A stretch of DNA of 64,000 nucleotides from Rotaria socialis. Its lineage: Eukaryota > Rotifera > Eurotatoria > Philodinida > Philodinidae. The stretch spans positions 63,106-127,105 of the forward strand of contig CAJNYU010004046.1 of assembly GCA_905331475.1 (NCBI GenBank). Direction: 5' to 3'. Made by a program: the position numbers and the translations under genes. The first letter of the stretch is position 1; every line of letters begins with the position of its first letter. The notes beneath the pieces were generated by a model that was not told where the DNA came from, ran no database searches, and was given only the letters and a program-made list of their open reading frames with translations. Shown piece after piece: positions 1-11,627 of the stretch.

Positions 1-211
1 TGACATCATACAGATGAATTCGTTTATGATAGAACATCAAATGTCTCTGCTTTTATCATAGATAATATATTCTAGACAAATTCTAACCTAATCAAGTAAG
101 AATTCTGTCTAATCTCAGATGAACAATATCATAATTCACATATGACACGATGATCTCATACAAATGATATTTTGTTTATTTTGACATATCGATGTGATTG
201 AATAGACTTAC

Positions 212-2171
212 TCTCGACAGTGATTAATGCGGTAATATTAGTTGTTGTGTGTTCATTTGATGCTTGACATATATACACACCATGGTCAGTTTTATCAATA
301 GAATCCAATGTTAGATTTTCATGAACGTCACTCAATTCAATAGAATTCTAATTATCAATGTAAAAAAAGAAATATGTATACAAAAACATAGAGAATTTTC
401 GTCCTACTTTGAACCATTTAATCATAGGTTGTGGAGTACCCAAAGCTACACAAGGTAATATCAATTTATCTCGTTCATTTACATGATAGATAGACTTTGG
501 TTTAAGAATAAATTTGATTGGTTCTACAATAAATTGATTAGAAAAATATTCAAATTAATGAATAAAACACTCAAATCATACCTTTTGTTTCTAAATAAAA
601 TGGTCTACTATCATGCCCGAATCCTTCGGAGTTTTGTGCACGACAAAAATATTCACCGCTATCATCTGTTTCAACAGATTTTATTACCAAGCCAAATTCA
701 GATGTAATAGAATATGCACCACCTGATGAAAAAGAAAATTTGAACTCAAAAGTCAAGTTGTTTGTTTAAAAATTACCTTTTGGTTCAATGCGTATCGATT
801 CTCCATTTCGATACCAAGAAACAGATTGAATTGATGGATAAGCATCTAGCAAACACGGACAGATACCTGTTGAACCTCGGATAAATGTCAAATTTTTTGC
901 TTGATGACTACGTGAAGGCATTGGTGGATCTAGTCAGTATTTTGATTTAAAATATTTTAATCATATGCAGAAAAATATTCAACCTACATTTAACAGTTAT
1001 TACTGCCGGTTTACTTCGAACACCAGCTGAATTTAACGTGTTTATTATACATACATAAAATCCATGATCCGAAGGTTCGATATTATGAATACTAAGAACA
1101 CCATCACTATAAGTTTGTATACGATCTCTTGATGAGATTGTATCCAAAACAGGAAGATCATCTTTCAACCTTATATATCAAACAGGAAACTATCATACAA
1201 TCAACGTTTTATATTACGAGTCGAACATACCATTGATATTGTAGTTTTTCACTACTTTCTCCTTCACATTTCAATATGACACTATCGTTTATTTTAACAG
1301 TTTGACTCTCGGGAAATCGTCGCCAATAGATCGAACCTTTTTTAATTGCATATAAAATTAAAATACTGAAGAAAAACAAAAATCTTCTGTCATACCACGT
1401 ATAAGAAGTTGAAAGTCATTTTGTATTGTACCCAGTCGATTTTTACCCACACATCTATACTTACCAGCCATCCGATCATCAACATTTCGAAGAGTAAATC
1501 TGAATAAATAAAAAGTAACAGTTTACACTCTCAAGATCTGTAAGATCATATACATACTGTTGACTATCAGTTATAAGTAATTCTAAGTTTTCATCTTTAC
1601 TTGTGTATTGTTTATTTTTCTCAATGATTTTATACCATTTTACAATGGGAACAGGAACTCCATAAATTTGACAAATGAAATTCACGGTTGAATAATGTGA
1701 AACTATTTGTAATGAATTGGATAATTTAATAAAATATGGTTGTTCTAGAATTAGATTTTTCTTGTAAAAACTAGATATAAAAAGAAAATACATACCATTA
1801 ACACGAAGTGTAACAAAATTGTTGCTCTTTACATCGAGTAGACCACGGTCAATTAAAATCAATCGACATTCAAATGTATCATTATCATTTAATTGAACAT
1901 TTTCGATCTTTAATGAACCGTTCGAAAGAAGACTATATTTATTACGATAGATATCATCGATATGTACAGGATAATTATCAAATTGACTAGCAATAGGCTT
2001 AGTATAACTATTGTTTGATCGATACCATTGAAGTATTGAAGGTAATGTCCATTGAGTTCGGTCTATTGGACACGGAATAACAACATCGATATCACCTATT
2101 TCACAATCGATTATTGTTGCAGATGACAAGACCGATACTATGTTTACTATAAAGAGATCAATCATAGACAT
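212..2171 (-). CDS. Turtle/IGSF9-like immunoglobulin superfamily receptor, 3' end outside window
   Basis: Nine exons (2171-1796, 1744-1558, 1499-1396, 1336-1231, 1169-988, 929-777, 722-582, 523-408, 347-212) join in frame to about 500 residues; the frame is still open at 212. The ATG at 2171 begins a hydrophobic leader (MSMIDLFIVNIVSVLSS). Five Ig domains follow, each with the Cys...Trp...D-x-G/D-x-Y/F-x-C pattern, for example LQWYRSN, IVKWYKI, YYQW-type strand then GFYVCIIN, VSWYRNGES with GEYFCRAQN, and MIKWFK with GVYICQASN. Five consecutive Ig domains with an ICPC..VSW fourth domain resemble turtle/Dasm1/IGSF9 neuronal adhesion receptors, which continue with fibronectin III domains, a membrane helix and a cytoplasmic tail. 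Those parts would lie to the left of the window. A Robo- or Sidekick-type receptor is the alternative; the Ig assignment itself is secure. Confidence 0.8.
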
Positions 2172-4995
2172 GGCTCATTTAGTACAAAAAAAAAAGAAAA
2201 AATATATTTTACCCGAATAAATAATAACAAAAAAGTTGATGATAATTGTCATTAGAATCGACATTGAATAATAACATAATTTAACCAAAATCAAAGAGAT
2301 TTAATTACATTTTAAAATCTAAAACAAACTTATTGTTTTATATTATTTTGTGTTGATTAATAAATCATGAAAAAAATATAATAATGGAATACGTTACGTA
2401 TCTTTGAAAGTTTGCTTTATTATAAAGTTCAAAGGAAACGAGTAAACGAACAAATGAACGAGCGAAACAGATGGGAAGAGCACAGAATACATAATACGGT
2501 CAGGCAAGGAATAAACTGAGAAAAAAACAATGCAGACGAGTGTTCTTGTTCAAATTGAAACTAGTTCTTTGATAATAAAAAACACAGCAGACAGCTACTT
2601 GTACATTCATCGAATGTTTTTTCGATGACATCCATAAGTGTATGTTCGACTTCTGTTTCTTTATTCTTCAACTAAACAAGAGTTCTATTTTGCTCCAGGG
2701 ATATGTTCAATTTTCATGTTATTCTTTCGTGTATACTCACTCATAATTTCATATCAGCATCAGCAATAAACTGAGCAGACAGTCAAACGCGTTCAAAGGC
2801 ATGTATTACCCATTGAGAATACATGAAGAATGACATTATAATATATTATATCAAAAGGTTATGATTGCCTGGATAAAAAAAAAAGAACAAGCTAACGGCC
2901 TTGTTTTGTTGATGATTAACATCAAATAAAGCTGAGATCAACGAAAGAATAACCATAGGGATCTATAAAAAGATGCATGTATCCCACATCGATCATCTAT
3001 TTTGTATTACAACATCAAGATGATGTTCATTTATTCACTAGAACTACAACTTACTTATTCTATGATAGATAGCAGCAAATTACAAACTAATTCAGTTTAC
3101 AATTGCTATAAATCGACAGAATGTGTACATGCAAATGCAGACAGAGTAAATTGAAATAATGTTTGATGAACCATGCAATTTAGATATTTATGCAAGAAAT
3201 AAGAATAATTGTTCTATCAACTTGTCGATGAACTGACTGAAAAAGACAGATAGACAGACGAACTAATTACTTGTCATTAACGTATGATACATATATAGCT
3301 GACAAAAAGTAAAATAGAAAGAAAAGATCACGTTACGCTTCATGAACAGATGTATTGGAGACAAGAGAAAACGAAGAAAACGAGAAAAATAATCCGATTC
3401 CTCTACAACAACCACCTATCCGCATCTAAACTATGTTGATCAGTGCACAAATGATTATTATTATTCGTAACATATCTTTATTCTCGTTTATTTGGATTCT
3501 TTATTATCCAATATTCTGTACAAACCTTTTTGTTAGATGTTCCTATCAGAAATACGAGTACAATGAAACGAATAATGGTCAACAGGTCAAAACACATTTG
3601 GCTCACAATAATGATTAAAATAACATGATTTTTCTCTATCGCTCTCGCTTTTCTCGCACATACACACAAATACTTGTACATATTGATACGATTACATAGT
3701 CACACAAACATTAGTCGGAAAGAAAATGCTTGTAACAGCTCTATTCAAACATCACATTAAATGAACGTCAGCTAACAACAACAAATAGAGAACAACATCA
3801 ACATTTCTCAACTTTTATCTATGTATTGTACGTGTGGCATTAGATAAAGAAAATTGACCATCTATTGTGAGGCGAGGTCAGCAACAAAAGATAACAACAT
3901 ATTCTTCTCTTTATGCCAATCAAGAGACTTCCTATAGTGATCTGTCCTTCTCGTTTTTGTCGTTTCTGTCTGATCTTTTTTTCTTTTTTGACATTATCTA
4001 TTCTCTCTGATAGCATTTTCAACGGATAATATAATCATGATTATTCACAAAAAGTAATTAAATATCACAAAAAACAATCAAATTAATATCCGGCCAATCA
4101 TCCAGAGAGAGAGAGCAAAAAGTGAAGTGAAAACTTAATCACCTTCTTTCAGTCATACAGAGCATTTAAAACAAAGATAAAATGTAATAAAAATAACAGT
4201 TACTCACTTCAATGAAATACAAACACCTCTGTCTCTCTTTCTCTCGTGTCGCTCCTTCTGTATATTTTCTCACTCGCTTTCTTTCTTCATTTCTCTCATT
4301 ATTGTATGAACAGGAAATCATTGAAACAATGCCCATGTCTATTCTATTCTGTTGGATAAAGTGAAGAGCCAATGTTCGTACATTGACCATGGGTCAGCAT
4401 GAAGTATGAAAAGGAACGCCATCTTCGAAACAATTTATGGAACGTCAACCAATTCGATTCGAATATGAAAAAAATAAAATTCTCTTTTAATTACTAGAAG
4501 TAGTTTTCTATCTATGACATATCAATTATAGAGTTTGTTGGAATCAAAGTTTTAGAAATTTTAGTAACGTGCTTTAATTACAGGAAATATTCCAGTAAAG
4601 CCATTTTAATTTATAAAATCAATAAATATTATTAATATTTCGATGATTTTGCATTTTTTGTACTGAAGAAAAACTTATCACTCAATAGAAAAGCTAGATA
4701 GTATTAATATACAAAAACAAAAAAATGTTAACTACTACATTTGAAACAATATTATCAGCTAACTCATAAATGTCGTTAATAGAATTAAGACTCGAGTTAT
4801 AGAGAAAATTGTTTAAATTACTTGTTTTTATAGCTTAAGAAGCAATATTGTGAAGTGATAAAAATGCATATTCCTATTAAAATTCAGTTAGAATTTCATT
4901 TGACAAAATATATTTTCTTTATTGTTTCGAACTTTTTTTATTGTATATATGCCTGTTCTGGCATAATAAAAACGAAAAGTTTTTTACACATTTTC
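2172..4995. other. Intergenic region without recognisable gene
   Basis: AT-rich sequence between the start of the Ig receptor and the stop of XRN2. Short open frames here have no domain character. The first stretch should hold the upstream control region of the Ig gene and the last 60 bp the XRN2 3' UTR. I see no transposon ends. Confidence 0.5.
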
Positions 4996-7900
4996 TTAAT
5001 AGTTCGGTCTATAGGAATTATATGAGTTTTGGTGACGTTGTTGATAACTGCCATCATTCGGTTGTCGTGGACGATAGCTGCCATCATAAGGTTGCCGTGG
5101 ACGATATCCACCATCATAAGGTTGCCGTGGTCGATATCCACCATCATATGGTTGCCGTGGTCGATATCCATCATCATATGGTTGCCGTGGTCGATATCCA
5201 CCATCATATGATTGTCGTGGACGATAACCACCACCACCATCATTATGTTGGCGTGAAGGGTAGCCCCCACTTGACTGGTTCTGTTGATAACATCTATCTT
5301 GTTGATGTTGAGGGTAAAATCCACCTGGTTGTTGCTGTTGATCGGTTTGTTGAGAACCCATCGAATGACGAATAAAACGTTGAGCTGGTGCGAAATCTCT
5401 TTGATATTGTTGCCGCTGTGCAAAACCTGTATTTGGTCTATAAGGTGTCATTTGATCATAATCTCGTGGTTTCAATGTTGTTTGTGGCATTACAATATTT
5501 TCTAATAATTTAGCTTTAAATATATAATCATCATCAAATGGTAAATCTTGATATTTAACAGAAATAACTTGATTATTGATTACATCTTCGCAATTAGGTA
5601 ACGGTGCTTTAACTTCTTCTCCAATAGGTTTTATATTATCATCCTCATCGGGCCATATACATCCTGCCAAACCACCACTTAACATTGTTGGCATATTAAG
5701 TGAAGATTTTTTTGTGACTTCAGTTATACCTGGAACATATAGTTGTTTTAAATAATCATAACATAAATCAGTTGAATGAATATATAAACGATCGTAATCA
5801 CGTTGATTACGTTTTCCTTCTTCAATTGTTAATGTAGAGTAAACATGTTCAAGCGTACGATGTAAACGTTTTTCATCAACGAATGGCAATAAAGCAACAC
5901 CTTGCCATTCATAACGTTTACCATTAAGATCAACACAAAAATTTAATGGATAAAAATCAATTATCGGAGATTCTTTTTCAGTCATAAGAGATTGCCATTC
6001 GATAGGCAGAAATTTTCTAGATTGCGATGGAAATACTGCCATTAACTGCTCCAATGGATGAAATGGTTTTGTTTTTTTATCAAAATGTACTGGTACATCT
6101 CGAACTAGGTGAAAATCCGATGCAAATGGTGCATAGTGATAAGGAAAGTACCTTAAAGAAAGAAAGAAAGAAAGAAGTCATCAAATAATAATAATTCAAA
6201 ATAAATATTAAATATATACCAATCCCATGCTGGTACACCTTGATAATAATATTGTAGAACCCAACATAAACCTCGTGCGTAATGTTGTGCAACTTGTATA
6301 CGAAATTGTTCCAAATCATTTTTACTAACATTAAATTTATTTTTATAATATCTTTCACGCCAGCCTTCTTCCCAAAGTCGAACTGAATCATTTGCATCGT
6401 TATCTTCTTCTTCATCGTGAACTGAATCTTGTTGGTCGTATCTGGAAGAATCAGGTGTTTCTTGTTCCAATTCGTCGTAACTACGTTTTTCAGGTCGATT
6501 ATTCGATGCATCAGATGATGAAAAATCGACACGTTGCATCTGACGTAATTGTGAATTAGCTTGAGCTGGATTACTAATATGGGTATTAGGTCTTTGACCA
6601 ATAGGTTGTGGTTCTAGTTGAGGAGCTGCCATCCAAACAGGTAAAGGTGCAGGCCTATCAAAACAAAATTTCGAGATGAATATCATAATTTTCAATTAGA
6701 TTCAATAAGAAATTCTTATATCTTTCAGAATTAGAACTAGTTTCTAATACGATACACTAGTTGATTCACTTCTGTTAAGAATTGTTTGAGGAGAATCTCA
6801 AATTAATTTCTAGGAGAAATATTCGATTAGATAAACTAATTTAATACTTGACTAACTTAATTTAAAATTGATAATTTATGAGCTGAATTATAAGAATCCA
6901 TCATACTATGCATTAGAAAAATTGTAATTGCATTTCTAGGATGTTTTTGTTTTGGTCTTATATTACTGCAGATACATAGCAAATTTCATATTGTCTCAGT
7001 AATATTACTATGAATGCTTGTTTGAGATACCAAAAAAAGAACATAAACATACCCATTTCGTTCTGTTGTCGCTCTATGTCGTTTATTTGGTGATTGATAA
7101 TTATTTGAACGACTTCGTTCACGTTGTCGCTGTTGTTGATCAGATTCATGTCGTTTCATAAATATTTCATCTTCCATTCTACCGATACTTGTTAAAATAA
7201 TTTCAACACGTTCCATATTTGGTATTCCATTTTCTGTCAAATAACCTTGAAATTTGGGTACATTATCTTTATAGATACGTATAAGACGATCAATGGCACC
7301 TTCACGTATTTCAAGTGATGGTAAATGTGGTAAAAAATCATTACCAACAAAAAAACACATAAATACCCAATCATCAATGGCACGTTCAAGATCCCATTCA
7401 AATGGTAATTGAAAACGAATTTCTAAATCTCGATAAAGATATTCACGTAATATCGAAAGTCGTACAAATATATAGCGAGTTTCACCATAATTTTTCGGTG
7501 CTGTTAATTCATCATGTGTACCAAATTTTTCTTTAGCAATACCTTTGCATTCTTTCATTTCATGTCCTAATTGTCCACAAATATCACATGGACGTGGTTT
7601 ATTTGGTTTGAATTCTTCACGAATTATTGTAAAATATGGTTCATGTGTTGCTAAACCAAGCATGATAAGATCAGCGTCAGCACCACATAAAACATGATGT
7701 GTATTAGGATCATGATCGGGTTGTGCACGTTGACGACGAATATAATCCATGATTTTATGTTCACCTTCACCAGGAACATTTGCATCCGATAAAATAACTT
7801 TTATTGAACGCCACGCTGGATTTGTATTCATTCGATGTCTTATATAATAACGAAGACAATCGGCTAATTTTGACATAAATGGCGTACCTGGTGTAATACA

Positions 7901-8500
7901 ATTAGAATCGAAATGTTCACTCTTTTCTTGGTGGCTTTTATCTTCAGGTAAAAGACCGCCACTAGTACGGATTTCATTTTTTATTTTTTCCATTTGTTCA
8001 ACTTTATCAACTGTCTCTTTTGATGCTCGAAAACGTCTGGAACGTTGTTGATTCATTTTAGCTCGTGGGGCAACACCATCAATGGCCATATAAAGCAATT
8101 TACGTGGACGAACAATGGAAAATAAACGATCAATACATTCAAATATTAATATCATCATCTCGTCTTCATTTTTTGGTGGTGGACGATCTTCCGGATGCGT
8201 ACATGGATGAATTATTCCGTTCATATCTAAGTAAAGATTGTCGAACTAAAAGAGAAATTAAAAAATAAAAGTAGAATATTTAAAAAAGAAATTTACTTCA
8301 ATTCCATTCGGATTGGCACGAGTTTCATCTAACGGATGATAAACACCTTGAGCATCTTAAAAATTACAAACAAAAACAAACGTTTTCAATGAAAAAATAA
8401 TCTCAATAAGATTACCTGTTGAAGGATTATCTTCAATACAATTAACAATAATTGATGGATATTTTTTTGTTAACCAACGAAAAAATGCTGGAACTCCCAT
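4996..8500 (-). CDS. XRN2: 5'-3' exoribonuclease 2 (XRN2/Rat1)
   Basis: Five exons (8500-8416, 8355-8297, 8245-7053, 6654-6220, 6151-4996) give 975 residues. XRN2 is the nuclear 5'-3' exonuclease that degrades uncapped RNA, promotes RNA polymerase II termination and trims rRNA. The start [17 protein letters not shown] is the canonical XRN N-terminus. The acidic active-site blocks are visible ([66 protein letters not shown]), and a CCHC knuckle [14 protein letters not shown] marks XRN2 rather than XRN1. The second conserved region carries [17 protein letters not shown] and [12 protein letters not shown]. The C-terminus is a repetitive Gly/Arg/Tyr/Pro/Gln tail. Introns are 49-60 bp in the N-terminal part, 398 bp between exons 3 and 4, and 68 bp before exon 5, the last with a TTTC-repeat tract. 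Confidence 0.97.
5050..5240 (-). repeat. Tandem 30-bp coding repeat in the XRN2 tail
   Basis: About seven imperfect copies of a 30-bp unit encode the decapeptide [10 protein letters not shown] with D/S/N substitutions. Because 30 is divisible by three, both strands stay open in several frames here, so antisense open frames over this stretch are shadows. RG/RY-rich tails often bind RNA or mediate phase separation; whether this one does is inference. Confidence 0.9.
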
Positions 8501-8870
8501 ATTGAAATGTCACACAAAACTATTATTTATAACGAATAATTAAGAATAGACAAGCCGTTAAAATAACAGAGAGAGATACTTACATATTGATTAAAATAAT
8601 TTGGGCAAAATTATATGAAGAAAATACAAACTTAATCTAACAAGAAGAAAAGCAGATAGATTTTCAAATGATTCAGAAGAAAGTATCTGAAACGATGAAT
8701 GAGAACGAACAATGAGAGAGTTCAAACAAGATGTCAGCAGTGTACGTGTATAAAAGACTTGAAATTCATTTAAAGATTAAAACGAATCATTTCTACTAAA
8801 ACCCACCATCAAAACTTTTATTCATTCAAAAACTAAATGTTTACATGAAATTCATGCGTATCGCATAGAA
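8501..8870. other. Short intergenic region upstream of XRN2
   Basis: Holds the 5' flank of XRN2. From about 8770 it shows diverged similarity to the sequence just left of the second D8C gene (shared GATTAAAACGA, ACTTTTATT and ATTCATGC blocks in the same order at about 20,170-20,245). No coding exon seen. Confidence 0.5.
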
Positions 8871-9431
8871 TTATATAGTACAATAACGTGCCATACATAT
8901 TGGCGCTGGAGGTAAAAAATATATGTAAAACGAGTTACAGTTCGCTACAGAAATACTAACAGAAGCTCGACACACACTAGTGTACCATGTAAAACATGCA
9001 GTACCATTTGTAATCTGTCCTGTTGAAGATGGCATTGAACCAGCATACCAACCAGTACCAGTAGAACCACACAAATTCATACCAGGACTTGATAACGGTA
9101 GCGTACTACCACCTGTACCTATAAATCTTATCCAAACTCCAATTGATTGATTACTAAATGGTGCTGTATTATCACAGCCAAGTGCATAACCTGGCGCTGA
9201 TATACTTCGTGTAGGATCATCAATAGTTGTATAAGCCGAACATGCATTTGGTAAAATTCCATTACTTTCTGACGATGAGCTCGATGTTGAATTGGATGCT
9301 GAAGTTGTAAAAAANNNNCGTCGCATACTTTGTCCTCGTACATTCGCATTTGGTAATGTGACAGATTGAGATCGACGACGTCCCATTCGTGATAAACGTG
9401 TAACTTGAATATGAGGATGTGGTGTAGTCAT
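8871..9431 (-). CDS. D8C-domain type II membrane protein, copy 1, interrupted by an assembly gap
   Basis: Two blocks flank four N (9315-9318). The right block (9431 down to the gap) encodes the basic N-terminus MTTPHPHIQVTRLSRMG. The left block encodes the eight-cysteine D8C domain ending RYCTI-stop. Both are about 99 percent identical to the intact copy at 20257-21776, but about 960 bp corresponding to 20701-21663 is absent, removing the 3' part of exon 1's splice site, exon 2, the transmembrane exon and two introns. The break falls at arbitrary points, an intron tail on one side and an exon end on the other, so an assembly gap of wrong size is likelier than a natural deletion. Function as for the intact copy. 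Confidence 0.75.
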   Translation of the reverse strand: MTTPHPHIQVTRLSRMGRRRSQSVTLPNANVRGQSMRXXFFTTSASNSTSSSSSESNGILPNACSAYTTIDDPTRSISAPGYALGCDNTAPFSNQSIGVWIRFIGTGGSTLPLSSPGMNLCGSTGTGWYAGSMPSSTGQITNGTACFTWYTSVCRASVSISVANCNSFYIYFLPPAPICMARYCTI

Positions 9432-9745
9432 CGTAAAATTTGTTTTGTTTTGCAAACGAAAGCGATGGGATTGTGTTGCTGATTTTTTTTTAGATTATAA
9501 AATAAAGTCTAAAGAGCTAATAGAATTTATTGTTGTGAAAATGAATAAGAACTACCTGTACATCAGCTTATATACGTTGTTAAGCCAACTCGGCTATAGT
9601 CCAAACTTCACACAATCTTATTTTTTTTTGTCTACAAAAAAAGGTTTCACGCTATTCAAGAACACTATCGATGCACGCTTGAATGTTTTCCTACAGTTTC
9701 ATATATATATCATGCGTTATTATTGATTAGAAAATCGCATAGATT
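9432..9745. repeat. Duplicated upstream region, copy 1
   Basis: The 5' flank of the first D8C gene is nearly identical to 21777-22090 upstream of the second copy. Differences are a few substitutions and a 2-bp change near the right end (TATATATATC against TATGCATATATC). Similarity drops sharply after the shared ATTATTGATT at about 9728. The block probably carries the promoter of both genes. Confidence 0.85.
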
Positions 9746-11627
9746 ATACAGAATTGAATAAATAATCTGAATTTCTAAAATATCTTTTTTTATTGAAAAA
9801 TAATTAAAAAAAGCAATTTATTCACCAGGGAAATGAATGTGCTTTTTTTATATTTTTCTGCGAGTTCGATTGTATGGAATCACTCCAGATCAGAATATGA
9901 TACGTGTTGCATAGTTTCAAAGGAAATGAAAATGGTGCAGATTGACCTTCAGTTTTGTAAAGCCAAATAAACATAGGTGGACTGAAACTTTTTATTATTT
10001 CTTTTTCCAATGACATTTTCGATATTATTGAGCTTTTGTTGCAGCTTGTTTACTTGTTTTCGATAATATGCTTTGGACAACAAAGTGAGAAAATAATGTC
10101 AGTCTGTACGTCGAATTCATTTTACTAACTACAATATTATATATTTTCTTTGGTTAGTTGGGATATCAATGCACTAGAAAATGCTTCAGTTAACTAATTA
10201 ATGCGATGCGAAGCAGGAATCTAGATTCCTGCTTCGCATCGCATTTCGTATTCGAGTGAAACTTGAATACCATCTAGTTAAATATAGTGAGTTTTATCTC
10301 ATAGTTCAAAGTTCTTTTAAAAGATGTTCAACGAAAGTTTGCAACATCCGTTGATTAAGCTTGTTGACTTTCATTTGACTGTTAGAATCAATAGGTCTTA
10401 ACCTAGCATTTCTTTATCTTTTTTCATAGAGCTTTCATTTACATGGGTTCCAAGTGGTTTTATTTGACCGAGCTTGAGCACTTTTTTTAGAATTTTCATA
10501 GTGATAAATAAATGCTATGTTTGTCTCTTTCAGACGTTTTTTCATCAAATTTGAGTAGTAACCGTACGGCAAAGCGAAGCGCAACAAATTATTGTCATCG
10601 ACATGTTTCTTCGTGGATCACGAGAGAATAGTTCTTTCTTTTGAGGATACACACTTTCGAGTAGGTAACTTGAAAGATAAGTGCTTGGCTGTATAGAATT
10701 ACAACACATAGGGTGCTTTCTTTTTGCAGAAACAATCACTTGAATCAATTTCTTCCATTTAAATTTTGTTTGTCTTTTGAAATTTGACGTTTGACGAAGT
10801 GCTAAATCTCTTAGTGAAATTTTAAAAATTTATGGCAACATCACTGTTTTCACTCATTTGAACGTATTTTCTATCATTCGAATCAGATAAAAGCCGTACA
10901 AAAGCTTATGATATATTGCCCCAGAGTTTTCTGATTATCTAGGTTTTTACTGTTCACTGTCCTGTGTTTCTAACTTCTGTACTGATTTTTCTAGCTCGAG
11001 ATCACAATCATTGCCAATAATAGTTCTACGATATTATACAATCGTTCGTGTGGAATCTGACATTTTTGATTTGTTGTCAATCGAAATTTAATATTAATAT
11101 TTTGCTGATAATTGTACAATACAACTGTAAATTATAGTCTTTAAAATATAACTTATCAATAAACTATTGTGAATTTTCCAACGTTATTTAAAGTACTAGA
11201 ATTGAAATTGCAAATATGCCTTGTAAAGTTTCGCTTTAGTCACATGTCATGTTTTGCTTATCAGTGAACTCTAATTGCATGCAATTGTTGTTCGAACAAA
11301 AATAAAACGGAGAATAAAATACAATTAGTAAAGACATATTAAAGTCGTCTTGATATTCGCGTCTATGGTCAATATAAATGTAATGAGAAACATTAGTCGT
11401 TAGGTTCGTCTGTAAATTCGTAAATGTTGAGTGTATTAAATGTTATTTAAATTAAAAAGAAATTTTTGCTAAAGGTCGAATATCAAAATTTTTATTTTTT
11501 ACTCATTACAAATTCTATCTACTAAGTTGAGATTAGATCAATTAAGAAAATATATAATTTTTGTTCCTATTACGACACAAACAAGAAGCGATGAAGAAGT
11601 AATTCTATACAATATATACAATTACAT
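9746..11627. other. Intergenic region with a perfect palindrome
   Basis: No convincing exon. The one remarkable structure is the 46-bp palindrome at 10200-10245, listed separately. Right of about 11,550 is the ASPM 3' flank. Confidence 0.5.
10200..10245. repeat. Perfect 46-bp palindrome
   Basis: Left arm 10200-10222 (AATGCGATGCGAAGCAGGAA then TCT) is the exact reverse complement of right arm 10223-10245, with no spacer and centre TCTAGA. The arms are clearly GC-richer than the flanks. It could extrude as a cruciform or be the fused ends of a mobile element. Confidence 0.95.

Noticed and set aside
4938..5505. Several long open frames on both strands over the XRN2 tail
   Set aside because: They are shadows created by the 30-bp in-frame repeat; only the minus frame ending at 4996 continues XRN2.
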